DNA of 64,000 nt from Prunella strophiata (GCA_036583965.1 JAZBQD010000025.1:13144645-13208644); one strand, 5' to 3'; shown: positions 45,598-57,825, counted from the first letter of the stretch. Notes: a model not told the origin generated them from the letters alone. Made by a program: numbers and translations.

Positions 45598-47549
45598 GTA
45601 TGTGGAGCACTGAGAATAAACCCTTGTGCTTAGAGTTGACTTGTTTCATCACTAGTAAAAACAAGTGTTTTCTTATTAATTTACTGTTTTAAATTCAGCT
45701 GTACTGTCAGTTATTTAGAGGTAACTGACATATTGAACATTGTAATTGGCCCTGTTTCTCACAAAACTAAATTTTCATCTGGGATGACCCTTCTTTTTCC
45801 TGATGGTCAATTGAGGCAGTCTTAGGTTTGAAGCAGCTCAGTGTTAGTGCATTTACTTAGTAGAATAAAAGTGCCATTTTAAGGCAGTGGCTTTCAGCTG
45901 CTTCCTTATTTTAATATATCTTCTTATTCTTCAGTATGGAAACATGCCATGAGAAAATTTGTAGTAGGGAACAAAAACTTCATAAAAAAGAAAATATTGA
46001 CAGCAAAGATATTTAGGAGTGGAAATGTCACAGAAATGCTTGTAAATACTTCACAATCCCTGTATACTGACAAGATCCTCATCGTGGCCATTGATTCTAA
46101 ATATTGACCCTGATTTGAGAGGAGCTCGTAGATGCAGTTTTTAAACATGTCCATTTCAGTGGGAGCAGAGTGAACCTGCTCAGCAGCTCTGATTGCCTTG
46201 CCTGGTGCTGGGGATGGCTCCAGGAGCAGACTGGTTGGTTTTACAGCCCCAGCCTTGCCAGCAGAACCTCCCAGGCCCTGATGGAGTCTGCAAGAGCCTG
46301 AACACGTTCATTGTGTTCTCTTGGGCACCAGCACCTGGGCACAGAGGGCAGCCAGGAGCCCTGGCTGTGCCCCTTGCTCTCCAGGATCTCCTCAGGTGCT
46401 GTGGGTCATCAGAAAACAGTTCTGGAAGGTTCTGAGTTCTCACTCTCCATCCATGGGCCGGTGCCAGGCTGATGAGCTGGGTCACAGCTGGGCAGGGGCA
46501 GAGTTGCAGGCTCTCAGGGGCAGCTCTGGGTGTGCCCAGGCACGGCAGGAGCCAGAGAGGCACCCGTGCTGGGAGGCACAAACCAGTGCCTGGGCTTAGG
46601 ACTGGGTGTTTGAGTAACTGGCACTGCAGGGAGGAGTGCAGGGACAGCAGCAGTCCCAGAGGTGACACCTGGCTGGGCAAGGGCTGTGCTGTGCCCCGTG
46701 CTGGTGCTCAGCAGCCCTCTGGCTCTGTCCAGTGGCCTTTCTGTGCTGGTGGACACTTGGCTCAGCCAGGTGCTGGGACACAGAGCCCCGGGATTCTGAG
46801 GGCACAGAGCCACCCAAGGCTTCCAAGCAGGTGATTTAGCTGTATTTGTGGGCCAGAAAGCAGAGTGAGGAGTTGTGGTGCTGTGTCAGGCCCCTCGTGC
46901 AGTGCCTTTCTTTGGGAGCCTGGGGAAGAGCAGAGCAGCCCTGGAGCACAGAGGAGCAGCTGGAGCTTTTGGGAGGCCCTTCCTGAGCACAGCCCCACTG
47001 TGGTGTGCAGTTAAAACCACTCCACTGAGCTGTGCTTCACACTAGAAATGTTTCTCTCCCATTTTATCCTGTGATAAACTTTTATTCAAATAGTTCTCTC
47101 ATCTTGGCCATATTAAAGGTGTAACCCATTGAATCTTGCAAATGAAAGACTTGAAGCTTTGGCATTTGCTCTCTTACTCTTTTCCATTTCCAGGTCACTC
47201 CCCCTTCCCTGCCCTGTTCTGCAACAAAAGTGGCAGCAGCTCTTTGCTTCCAGGCACAGTTTTTAACTCACTTAAAACATCTTAATTTGCAAGTTTAATT
47301 TGGTCTGTTTCATGTAGTTATCTTTCAAATTAATTTTGTCTTCTATAACATTTAAACAGCTTTTTAAACATAAGGAATAATAGGCCTGAGTTGGTTGGAG
47401 AGAGGCTTCTGAAGTAGATAATTAAATAACTTGAAACCATTTAAAAAGAGGAAAGTCAAAAGCTAATGTTGCTTTATGAAGTGGAATGTGTACATGTGGT
47501 TTCTTTCTTATCTGCACAAATCACTGACATTTCTTTTTTCTTGTTCTAG
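45598..47549 (+). other. TNRC6A: TNRC6A intron 3 (2.0 kb)
   Basis: Bounded by GTATGT and TTTTTTCTTGTTCTAG. The middle (46180-47000) is more GC-rich than the flanks. No exon or transposon was recognised. Confidence 0.7.
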
Positions 47550-47571
47550 GCCATTGAACAAAAAATCAAAG
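47550..47571 (+). CDS. TNRC6A: TNRC6A exon 4 (22-nt microexon)
   Basis: Encodes AIEQKIK plus the first base of Val56. It sits between a strong acceptor (TTCTTTTTTCTTGTTCTAG) and a consensus donor (GTAAGT). The human protein reads ATEQKIK-VPEQ at this point (recalled), so the 22-nt exon and its phase fit. Skipping it would shift the frame, since 22 is not divisible by three, so it is expected to be constitutive. Confidence 0.93.
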
Positions 47572-50514
47572 GTAAGTTACTTTACAGTTAGTTCTACTCT
47601 GTGTGTTATTTCTGGGGTTTTAAATATGTGGAATCAAATGTTTCACCTGAAATCTCCTCCCAAAAGTGACAGATGGGACCCTTGAGACTTCAGCTGCACT
47701 TTTTCAAAGTGACCACAGAAGTCTAGAAGAGTAACAGCAAAGGGTTTATCCAGGGACTGGAGTTGCTTATCTCCCTGTTTTCCATTCTTATTTACTTACA
47801 GAGCACCAGGCATAGACATAATACCTGAAGTTCCTTTCCTTGCTTGCTTTTTCCCTTCCCCCTTTTTGCTTCATTTGAAAAGTGCACCAACACTTCAGAA
47901 TAACTGTGTATAGGATGGATCTGTTTAAAGCTTGATTTACCAATGCCCTGAGTGCAGCTGGGATTGGGAGCACGTGGTGGACAAGTAATTAATATGTCCA
48001 CTTTTCACTCCTGCACATGGAGGGCTCACCCTGCAAAGTGATCAGGATGCCAGTACCCAAAAGCTGTAATTTCAATATTCATGGCAGGTGGGAGCACTGT
48101 GGTTTTCTGGGTGTTTGTGGGGTTTGTACATATCTCCATCCCAACCAGCTTCTAAAAAGGGGAAACAAGATTCTTTTCACTTTCTCTTGAGTTGTGGCTC
48201 CTCACCTGTTAGTTGGGAAGTGCACAGTGATTGCTGAAGTCACCATGTGGAGTGCTTGCTGAAGCCCTGTTTTCTGTTTTTAAACAGTGCTTTTATTTAA
48301 CACTTTCTGGGGCAGTGGCAGGTGCTCCAGTCCTGCTCAGCAGAGATGGAATTCATGCTGGAAAAATCAAAAAGTGCTTGAAGGCTGGTGGGGCTGGAGG
48401 GCAGGGGCTGGCAGGGGACACGCTGTGCTGGGGAGGGGCAGGGACACGAGTGCCCATTGCCAGGGGGGGACTGAGGAATGTCCCTGCCAGGACTGGGGGG
48501 GAGCAGGCAGGTTGTCCTCAGGGGCACTGCCCCAGTGCTCTGCAGCACTGCTCCCAGCTCTCAGGAGAGGCTCAGAGCTGGTCTGGCATTTCTAAGTGCA
48601 GTGTGTACTCTGGTGGGTGTGCTTAAATGGGAAGAATACCTGGATTGAGGAGGAGTGTGGATTTTTGGTGGGAGGATGAGGGAGGGAGCCAGGGCAGCCG
48701 TGCTGCTGGGAGGGGAAAGCTGTCCTGCCTGGGGAGGCTGGTGGTTGGTTTTGGAAAAGGCACTGCTGGAGGCAGAGGGAGCAGCAGGAGGGAGTGCAGC
48801 ATTCCTGGAGCCACTGGCAGTGATGGAAGCTGCTGTGTGTGTCCCACCATCCTCTGACCTTCATCTGGCTGACCAGGGATCCCACCCTGTGGCCACTGAA
48901 ATCCATTGGGAGCTCCAGCTTTGTCTTTGGGCACAGGACAGCAATTTAAAATAAAACAAACGGAATAAAATTGCTGGAAGACTATTATAGTTAATAAATA
49001 TTCTTCATTTGTTTTTTAGCATGCCCTTTTTCAAGCAGTGCATGGAATTGTGTTTGAATGCAGGCTAAGTGTTGGTTTTCTTCTGTACACTCCTGCCATA
49101 AGGCTTCTAGGATAATAGACCAGATTTAAGGAATTATGAAAATGTCTGGGTCTATTCTGAAGTGATAAGACATGTCTGAAAAGACAGTGAAGAAGGAAAG
49201 TGGTAGAATACTTTGGTGTATAGTAACAAGCACTTGGTGTGCCCATTTGACCCGTGTGCTTGGGCTGCACTGGCATCACATCAGGGCCAGGGCTGCACAA
49301 GCAAGTGGCTAAAAATAGCATGAACCAGGAGGGCAGGAATTCTGCTTGGGAGGCTCCCTGGTGGGAATCTTCACATGGAATGAGAATGTCTTTCTTCTGA
49401 AGGACAGAGTAATTAAACATTTTTTATTATTATTTTTTTTCTGCTTGAGGCTTAACATTCGCTGATGGGAGTGTTAAGTTCCAACTTAATTATGGTATTA
49501 TTTAAAGGGTATTTTATAAAGTTCAGCAGGAATTTTGAGTTGTCAGAGAAACATAAACTGGCAGTGCTGTGGAAGAAAAGACATCATGAGATGCAGATAC
49601 ACAACTTTTTGCTACTGTTTCTATAGGAACAAAACCCGAAGCTTGTGTTGCACATGGCTCTTGCCTTGTTTCACCAGTTTTGCCTCCTTGTGTTCAGGAT
49701 GCAAATTAATGTTTCATTAGTTTCCAAGTTTCCATCACGTTAATGTCTTAAATAATTTATTCTGTGCATGAGCTGAAGATAAAATACAAGAGTATAGGAT
49801 CTCTAAATAATTCAGAATTATGTGCCCCTTTCAGAAAAGAAGCTGGTTAAGTGCTGGGGGTGGGAAAGGAGGGTATTTCTTAGTTTTAAGTGTAGTTTGG
49901 ACAGCTCCAAACTGTTGTTTTAGCCAAGGAAGAAATTGCTGTTGTACCAGCTGAAGCAGCTCCCAGCGTTCATGTGAAATGACAAGAGCCTTCCAAGGAA
50001 GTTCGTGGAGCTGGGGGTTTTCCTGTTCAGGACTGGGAATTAAAGTAATGAGAAGGATGCTAATAACAATGTTTCTGGTACCAGCAGCATTTTAATACCA
50101 TGGTATTGCAGTTAAAAACGCACGTGTGGCATTCCTGTGGATTTCAGGGATTCTGACCTGCCTGGTTTGATCCAGCTGGTGTTATTAAAGGAGGGAAGGG
50201 CAGGCTGGAACAGTTAGAGGCCAGTCTATTAGTTAGTTGCTAAGTGGAAAGTTTATCTGTTTGTGCAGCAGCTGGCACATCATGTGCCTTCCCAGTTCTC
50301 TTGTACCATGTATTCTAGGAAAAAATAAGTATAACTTGAGTTCCTATTTGTTGAAAGCACTGTAGAATTGTCAGTTGTGGTGTTCCTTCTAGCATGGCAG
50401 AGTATGTGCTTTAGCTGTGTTTGAGGTCAGTGCTGTTGGAGGCAGACAGGTCGGTCCATGATCCCGAATTTCCCCAGGGCAGAGCTGGGAGCCCCACACT
50501 GAAGGAAAGGCTGC

Positions 50515-50920
50515 TCAGGGAGCAGCTCTGAGCTGGGCTGGGAGCTCGGAGGGGCTGAAGTGCCCTCTGCTCACAGCTGGATGTGTGTGTGCATGGGGAG
50601 CAATGGGTGAGGAGTGCCCGGAGCTGGGCTGGGGGCTCGGAGGGGCTGAAGTGCCCTCTGCTCACAGCTGGATGTGTGTGTGCATGGGGAGGAATGGGTG
50701 AGGAGTGCCCGGAGCTGGGCTGGGAGCTCGGAGGGGCTGAAGTGCCCTCTGCTCACAGCTGGATGTGTGTGTGGATGGGGAGCAATGGGTGAGGAGTGCC
50801 CGGAGCTGGGCTGGCTCTGGCTGTGGGGCTGAAGTGCCCTCTGCTCACAGCTGGATGTGTGTGTGCATGGGGAGGAATGGGTGAGGAGTGCCCGGAGCTG
50901 GGCTGGCTCTGGCTGTGGGG
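50515..50920 (+). repeat. About 90-bp tandem repeat, 4-5 copies
   Basis: The phrase AAGTGCCCTCTGCTCACAGC followed by TGGATGTGTGTGTGCATGG recurs at about 50558, 50648, 50738 and 50832, with GTGAGGAGTGCCCGGAGCTG between. Copies are more than 90 percent alike by eye; the fourth has a changed flank (TGGCTCTGGCTGTGG). It lies in TNRC6A intron 4. Confidence 0.9.
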
Positions 50921-51403
50921 CTCGGGGGAGCAGCACGGGCTGGAGCTGCAGCCCAGAGGGTGCCACTTTCATTGCAGAACAGACTCAACTGAATTGCCCA
51001 CTGAAACGGAAAGTGCTCTAAAAATAGCTGGGTGTGGAATTGAAATCTTTGACTCATATTTCCCACCTTGGAAACTTCTTATGCTTGTTCGTCTCCTCAA
51101 GCGCAATGGCCCGACCGCACAAACCCTGCTGGGGGCTTTTCTCGGGGCTTTCGCCTGCCTGCCTGTGCCTTTCCTGACTGGAAAAGCTCTCCTGCTCGCT
51201 CTCAAACCTCGGGGGTGACTGCAGGAGCGCGGGGGATGTGCGTGCGGTCCCGCGGGAGGGGCGCGCTCCCCTCCGTGCGGATCCGCAGGGGTTAAAGCCT
51301 TGGCAAACGCGAGATATTTTCCAGAGCGGCTCCGAGCTCACAGCTGCGGCCATTTTTCCACCACGAAAATTCTAGCACCGCATCTTAGGCGTGCCAGCCG
51401 GGA

Positions 51404-52992
51404 CCCTGCCCGCTCCCCTGCCCGCTCCCCTGCCCGCTCCCCTGCCCGCTCCCCTGCCCGCTCCCCTGCCCGCTCCCCTGCCCGCTCCCCTGCCCGCTCC
51501 CCTGCCCGCTCCCCTGCCCGCTCCCCTGCCCGCTCCCCTGCCCTCTCCCCTGCCCGCTCCCCTGCCCGCTCCCCTGCCCGCTCCCCTGCCCGCTCCCCTG
51601 CCCGCTCCCCTGCCCGCTCCCCTGCCCGCTCCCCTGCCCTCTCCCCTGCCCGCTCCCCTGCCCGCTCCCCTGCCCGCTCCCCTGCCCGCTCCCCTGCCCT
51701 CTCCCCTGCCCGCTCCCCTGCCCGCTCCCCTGCCCTCTCCCCTGCCCGCTCCCCTGCCCGCTCCCCTGCCCGCTCCCCTGCCCGCTCCCCTGCCCGCTCC
51801 CCTGCCCGCTCCCCTGCCCGCTCCCCTGCCCGCTCCCCTGCCCGCTCCCCTGCCCGCTCCCCTGCCCGCTCCCCTGCCCTCTCCCCTGCCCGCTCCCCTG
51901 CCCGCTCCCCTGCCCGCTCCCCTGCCCGCTCCCCTGCCCGCTCCCCTGCCCGCTCCCCTGCCCGCTCCCCTGCCCGCTCCCCTGCCCGCTCCCCTGCCCG
52001 CTCCCCTGCCCGCTCCCCTGCCCGCTCCCCTGCCCTCTCCCCTGCCCGCTCCCCTGCCCGCTCCCCTGCCCTCTCCCCTGCCCGCTCCCCTGCCCGCTCC
52101 CCTGCCCGCTCCCCTGCCCGCTCCCCTGCCCTCTCCCCTGCCCGCTCCCCTGCCCGCTCCCCTGCCCGCTCCCCTGCCCGCTCCCCTGCCCGCTCCCCTG
52201 CCCGCTCCCCTGCCCGCTCCCCTGCCCGCTCCCCTGCCCGCTCCCCTGCCCGCTCCCCTGCCCGCTCCCCTGCCCGCTCCCCTGCCCGCTCCCCTGCCCT
52301 CTCCCCTGCCCGCTCCCCTGCCCGCTCCCCTGCCCGCTCCCCTGCCCGCTCCCCTGCCCGCTCCCCTGCCCGCTCCCCTGCCCTCTCCCCTGCCCGCTCC
52401 CCTGCCCGCTCCCCTGCCCGCTCCCCTGCCCGCTCCCCTGCCCGCTCCCCTGCCCGCTCCCCTGCCCTCTCCCCTGCCCGCTCCCCTGCCCGCTCCCCTG
52501 CCCGCTCCCCTGCCCGCTCCCCTGCCCTCTCCCCTGCCCGCTCCCCTGCCCGCTCCCCTGCCCGCTCCCCTGCCCGCTCCCCTGCCCGCTCCCCTGCCCG
52601 CTCCCCTGCCCGCTCCCCTGCCCGCTCCCCTGCCCTCTCCCCTGCCCGCTCCCCTGCCCGCTCCCCTGCCCGCTCCCCTGCCCGCTCCCCTGCCCGCTCC
52701 CCTGCCCGCTCCCCTGCCCGCTCCCCTGCCCGCTCCCCTGCCCGCTCCCCTGCCCTCTCCCCTGCCCGTTTCCCTGCCCTCTCCCCTGCCCTCTCCCCTG
52801 CCCGCTCCCCTGCCCTCTCCCCTGCCCGCTCCCCTGCCCGCTCCCCTGCCCGCTCCCCTGCCCCCTCCCCTGCCCTCTCCCCTGCCCGCTCCCCTGCCCT
52901 CTCCCTGCCCGCTCCCTGGCCCTCCCTCCCCCTGCCGCAGGCAGCGCTCCCCTGCCCTCTCCCCTGCCCGCTCCCCTGCCCGCTCCCCTGCC
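51404..52992 (+). repeat. 12-bp minisatellite CCCCTGCCCGCT, 1.6 kb, intronic
   Basis: From 51421 to 52860 the 12-bp unit stays in exact register for 120 units, with a recurring G-to-T variant (CCCCTGCCCTCT). It degrades at about 52860-52992. The + strand core has no A and the minus strand no T, so no stop codons exist in any frame. Frames read Ser-Pro-Ala-Arg, Pro-Leu-Pro-Ala, or in reverse Gly-Glu-Arg-Ala and Gly-Gln-Gly-Ser. The TNRC6A pre-mRNA would carry 1.6 kb of C-rich sequence, and the template strand is AGGGGAGCGGGC repeats with strong G-quadruplex potential. Confidence 0.97.
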
Positions 52993-55664
52993 CGCCGGGC
53001 GCTGCCCTTTGTGCCGCCCCGCACAGCCTCTGAGCTCCCTGCGCCGCTCCCGCACCACGCAGGAGCTGCTTTCCGTCTGCATTAAAGTTGCTCAAGCAGC
53101 TGCCATTTTTTTATTGGAGGGGGAGTGCGAGTCGCCGGGCCCCTGCTCCAGGAGGAGTTGGCAGGCAGCTCCTGGAGCAGTAAAATGACACCATGCTTCT
53201 CCTCCATTTTCTAATGAAATCTGCAGAGTGGGAAAGCAACACAAGTTGGAAGCGTCTTTCTTTGGAATCTCTCTGTAAACTGTAACTCCACCATCCCCTG
53301 CTCTGAGGGTTTGCAGCAGGTTTGTTCTTTATGAAAATCTGTCATTTTTTTAATACTACTTTCTGTAAACTTGCTGTTGCTAGTCAATTAACTGTGATAA
53401 ACTGTGAGTCTGTTAATGCTATCTTTCTGCCTTAATACAATTCAAAATAAAATGCTGGTGTGTAGAACAAACTTTTATTAACAAGCAGCTAGTCTGGAGC
53501 AAATTAAAACATTAAGATAATGATTTAGGGGTGCTGGAATTCGTAGTAGCCATATTGGAATATTAATGTGTTATTTCGCCTTCTGAGAAGTTGTGGAGCA
53601 GAAAATGTTGGACAGGGTGAATTTTATAGCTTAAAACTTACTCTGTGGTTTTGAGGGAAGCAAAGGCAAGGGAATTCTGTTGCACTTTGGATAATTTCAG
53701 TTGAAAATTAGCATATAATTGTAGGACTCTGCATATTCTATAGCCTAGCCCTGGGACCTGGCAAATGTGTTACAACATTTGCTGCTATCATAGTAGATAG
53801 AATTGCCATGTTTGCTTAGGAAACAAATGCTCAGAATATATGCAAAATATAATATTCATAAGGTGTTAGAGAAGTGCTGTTGGTGCTGTGCCTTAGGGCT
53901 GGCTGGGCAGCGAGTACCTTGTTTATTTGTTGCACTCCTTGATAGTCAGAAGTGATTTGAGTTCCTGCAGGGCCCTTGGGGTCTGTCCTAACACCCTTGG
54001 TCTTGAAGTGGCTTTAATTAGGGAAGTGAAGTGTTGGGGGTGCCCTGGGCATGCTGCTGGCAGCTCAGCCTGGCTGTCTGGGGATGCCAGAGGGAAATGA
54101 TTTCACTTCAGCCCCGAGCAGCAGAGGTGCAGCAGTGGAAGTGGCAGGGAAGGAGAGGTGCCTCAGTGACCACGGTACAGGGTGCTGGATGTTGTACTGA
54201 AATCTCTCAAGGGAGGGTGTTTGTGTTTCTGCTGAAGGTGCAGAGGAAGGAGAAGGAGCTGGAGCAGTCTGTGCTGAGGCTGGAGGAGTGTGTGTGTCCC
54301 CAGGAGTGCTCAGAGGGCTGCAGGAGGGTTTCTGTGTGTCCCTGTCAGCTCAGCTCAGCTGAACCGTGCTCCAGGCTGTAAGGGGTCATCCTGGAACCAG
54401 CTGGGGCACGAGGCTCAGGGAGAGCACCAAAAGTTATGGTTTGGGCACTGGTTGCACTGGTTGGGCTTTAATTTCAAATGGGTTTTAATTTCAGAGCCTG
54501 TTGCAGTACCTGGACCACAGAAAAGTGCAAAGTCCTTCTGCATGCAATTGTCAACAAATTCTCAGCAATTTGCTTGAAATGGCACCTCTCCCTCCCTTCA
54601 GGGCTTAGTCACTCTCAGTCACTTTATTTATAAAGGAAGAAAGTTTAGAAGCACCAAATGAAATAGATTTGTTTAATATTATTTCCTATTTGTGAAGTTC
54701 AGTTTTGAACCAGAAGTCAGAATCACAATTTAATGTCTCATTATGTGCATCCAAATATTTTGCAAGGAATCAATTGCCTTCCCTTAATATAGGGAGCAGC
54801 TTAACTTGAGGAAATCTGAAGTGGTGGTTGTGATCTTTATCAACTTCCCAGTTTATCCAATAGCCTTTCAATACCTTCTATTCCCTGTGCTCTCTACAAT
54901 AAATTGAGTTGTGTCCTGGCCCTTCTTGTCCTTAATTCTGTCCCTCTCCAGTCAGCTGTGAGCTGGGAGAGCTGGGTCCCTGCTGTGCCCCACAGGGAGC
55001 TGGGGCCCTGGGAGGGGCAGCTGAAGCTGGGTGTCCTCACCCTGAGACTTCTGCCTGCCTCTTTGTCAAACAAGGACGTCTCCAAAGTTTTTCTTTTCTG
55101 CTTCCCCTAAGCAGCCAAAATGCACTATTCCATTAAAACACAACTCAGATGCTGATTCTTCAGTGGCTTTTTATTCTAAAGGCTTCTATTTTGTGTTCTT
55201 CAGAATATGTGAAGTTGAAATAAACAGAGATTATATCATAAGTAGCACTGACAACATTCAAATTGATCCCTTAAACAAAAGCTTGAGTTTGTTTTTATTC
55301 TTTGTTTTATTCCCATGACTCAGTTCCTGAAAGTGAATGATAAAATGGTCTTTAAACATATTTAAAAGGTTTTAAAAGCCCCTGAAAACTACATTCTCAA
55401 TCATGTAGTAACATTATTCCTGGTGCTGAGGGAGGTCATGGTCGAGTATTGAGGTATCTTGGGAAGTTACACAATAAATATTGACACTTTATGGATACCT
55501 CATCCAAGGAATTTGAAAAGCACATGAACATATCAGTGCAGCGAGGAAGGGCAGAGCTGGCCTGCAGCTGAGGGGTGGCAGTGGCAGCAGGGTGGCACAG
55601 CAGGAGCTCAGAGTGCCCTGCTGCTGCTGCTGACCTGGCTGTCCCCCTGCTGGGTGGGCAGGGG

Positions 55665-55936
55665 GGTTTGCTGTGTGGGTTGGTGTGTGTGGGGTTGCTG
55701 TGTGTGGGGTTGCTGTGTGGGGTTTGCTGTGTGGGGTTGGTGTGTGGGGTTTGCTGTGTGGGGTTGGTGTGTGTGGGGTTGCTGTGTGGGTTGGTGTGTG
55801 TGGGGTTGGTGTGTGTGGGGTTGGTGTGTGGGTTTGCTGTGTGGGGTTGGTGTGTGGGGTTGGTGTGTGTGGGGTTGCTGTGTGGAGTTGGTCTGTGTGG
55901 GGTTTGCTGTGTGGGGTTGGTGTGGGGTTGGTGTGT
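55665..55936 (+). repeat. GT-rich minisatellite (TGTGTGGGGTTGGTG family)
   Basis: About 270 bp of variable 10- to 17-bp units such as TGTGTGGGGTTGCTG, TGTGTGGGGTTTGCTG and TGTGTGGGGTTGGTG. GGGG and GGTTGG elements on the sense strand make RNA G-quadruplexes plausible in the pre-mRNA. Frames read Cys-Val-Gly-Leu forward or His-Thr-Pro-Gln in reverse. Confidence 0.93.
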
Positions 55937-56596
55937 TCCCCCTGCCCCTGTTTGACCTTCCCCTCACCTTGCTGGGGCCCTGCTGTCAGCACTGAGATCA
56001 CTGGGAGCTGCAGTTGCACATTTGGCATTTTCCCAGTGCCAGCACTGTCCTGCCAGGCTGTGTGCATGTTCCCTGTGCTGGCAGCAGTCACTTGAGGGCA
56101 TGAATAACTGTCCCTTTGCATGTTGGGCTCCTTGGAGCAGGGAAGCCTGAGCAGCATGTCCTCTAGGTCCTGTTTGCCCCTTGTTCTTTTTGGGCCAGGC
56201 CAGAACAGTTTTCTATAGGTAATACCTAAATGGGAAATGTAATTTTTTAATTCTTAAACATTTTCTAAAGAAAGGTTCAATGCTGAAGTAAACTGCATAG
56301 TGCTGATTTGTCAGCAAAGGCTGTAGAAGGCTGGTTAGTAGCATCCTGTAACTGAGATAACTTGGTTAGGAGTGGTAGTGAGGCATATTCCTGCTCCCAG
56401 GTCTGTGCCAGGAAAGTGTGCCATTGAGGGATAACAGCTTTTCCTCGGGGATGAGTTACAGCTTGAATCAGAAGAAATGCTGCCATTACCTCATAAATAA
56501 ACACCTCTAATAATATTGACTTAGTCTTCAGTTTCTGAAGTCGCTGTTCACATGAATAACTTTGTCCCACTTTCTTTTTCCTGGGGGTGGGGGTAG

Positions 56597-56929
56597 TGCC
56601 AGAACAAACCAAGACCAGTGTAAGCCAGCCCCAGCCCGTCACCTCCAGCGGCACTTGCACAGGAACCAGCACTGCTAATAATGCCAAGCGGGCCCCAGCC
56701 AGCAGCCAGCAGCAGCCCCTGCCTCGGTACCCTCCTCGGGAAGTACCACCGCGCTTCCGACACCAGGAGCAGAAGCAGCTTCTGAAGCGAGGGCAGCAGC
56801 TGCCAGGGATAGCTGCAAACCTGGGATCCGCTGCCAAGGCGTCCAACGGCCAGCCAGGAGGCAGCCCTGGCACCAGTCACCAGCCCGTGACCAACGGAGA
56901 AGTGCCCAACAGCAGCAAAAAACAGCCAG
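56597..56929 (+). CDS. TNRC6A: TNRC6A exon 5 (conserved REVPPRF motif)
   Basis: 333 nt encoding residues 56-166, beginning [14 protein letters not shown] and ending [12 protein letters not shown]. It contains [19 protein letters not shown], the strongly conserved N-terminal motif of vertebrate TNRC6 proteins (recalled mammalian version nearly identical). Just before it, where mammalian TNRC6A has a long Gln/Pro-rich stretch from CAG repeats, this copy has only [10 protein letters not shown], with three CAG-coded Gln. The donor is GTGAGG. The acceptor TAG is preceded by TGGGGGTGGGGG. The exon ends in phase 1 and can join either the 48-nt cassette or exon 7. Confidence 0.95.
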
Positions 56930-57329
56930 GTGAGGGCAGGGGGCTCGTTCTCCTTCAGCTCAAATCAAGAAGCTTCAGTTGTCAGGGGAATGCTTCAGCC
57001 AGCATTGCTTGCACTTGCACTGTAAGCTGTACCCTGAGGAGGTCCTTTCCTGTGTCAGAGCTTGGTGGGGATGTTGCAGGGTGGTTTTGGCCTCTCTGGG
57101 CAGGTTGCACACTGAGGCTTCAGCCCTTGTCTCAGAGGCTGGCTGTTGGCAGACACGCAGGGTTGGGGCAGGTGGTGATGCCAGTGTGACCTCTGCTGTG
57201 CTGCACATTCCCAGACTTGGTGCTCAGCATTGATCCCAGCATGGCCCTGGTGCAAAGCACCTTTGTTGTGTCCAGTTTTGGTAGACACATCCCAGACATG
57301 GGCTGATGCCAAGCCTGGGCAGCAGGGGA

Positions 57330-57825
57330 GGGGGAATTGTGCCCCACTCAGGTGAGACCCCACCTGCAGAGCTGCCCCAGCACAGGGAGGAGCTGGAGCT
57401 GCTGGAGCCAGGCCAGAGGAGACACCAGAGGGATGGAGCAGCTCTGCTGGGAGGAAGGGCTGGGGGAGTTGGCATTGTTCAGCCTGGAGAAGAAACCTGG
57501 GGTGACCTAATTTTGGCCTTCCAGCAGCTGAAGGGAGCCTACAGGAAGGATGGAGAGAGACTGTTTGCAAGGGATGGAAGGGACAGGACACAGGGAATGG
57601 CTCCCACTGCCAGAGGGCAGGGCTGGGTGGGAGATTGGGAATGAGGAATTGTTCCCTGGCAGGGTGGGCAGGGCTGGCACAGGGTGCCCAGAGCAGCTGT
57701 GGCTGCCCCTGGATCCCTGGCAGTGCCCAAGGCCAGGCTGGATGGGGCTGGGAGCACCTGGGACAGTGGAAGGTGTCCCTACAGTGGCAGGGGGACTGAG
57801 TTGTCTTCAAAGCTCCTTCCAGCAC
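57330..57825 (+). mobile_element. CR1 LINE 3' end, sense, in TNRC6A intron 5
   Basis: About 500 bp in typical CR1 order: TGAGACCCCACCTGCAGAGC, CAGGCCAGAGGAGACACCAG, GTTCAGCCTGGAGAAGAAAC, CAGGGAATGGCTCCCACTGC, CACAGGGTGCCCAGAGCAGC, GGATCCCTGGCAGTGCCCAA and GGCCAGGCTGGATGGGGCTG. The end resembles the CR1 tail (CTTCAAAGCTCCTTCCAGCA). It is 5' truncated and without coding capacity. It lies in the same orientation as TNRC6A. Confidence 0.92.

Larger units (their letters stand above)
47572..56596 (+). other. TNRC6A: TNRC6A intron 4 (9.0 kb) with minisatellites
   Basis: The largest intron in the window. It contains three tandem arrays listed separately: about 90-bp (50515-50920), 12-bp (51404-52992) and a GT-rich array (55665-55936). 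It also contains a CpG-rich patch at about 51210-51300 just before the 12-bp array. The acceptor at its end is unusual, with two G5 runs between the pyrimidine tract and the AG. No additional coding exon could be supported. Confidence 0.75.

Noticed and set aside
51300..53095. PARSPARSP or GERAGERAG proteins resembling SR or low-complexity proteins
   Set aside because: They are the 12-bp intronic array read in different frames, within TNRC6A intron 4.
56277..56880. Reverse frames of 198 and 110 codons opposite TNRC6A exon 5
   Set aside because: They are shadows of a real coding exon supported by splice sites, phase and family similarity on +.
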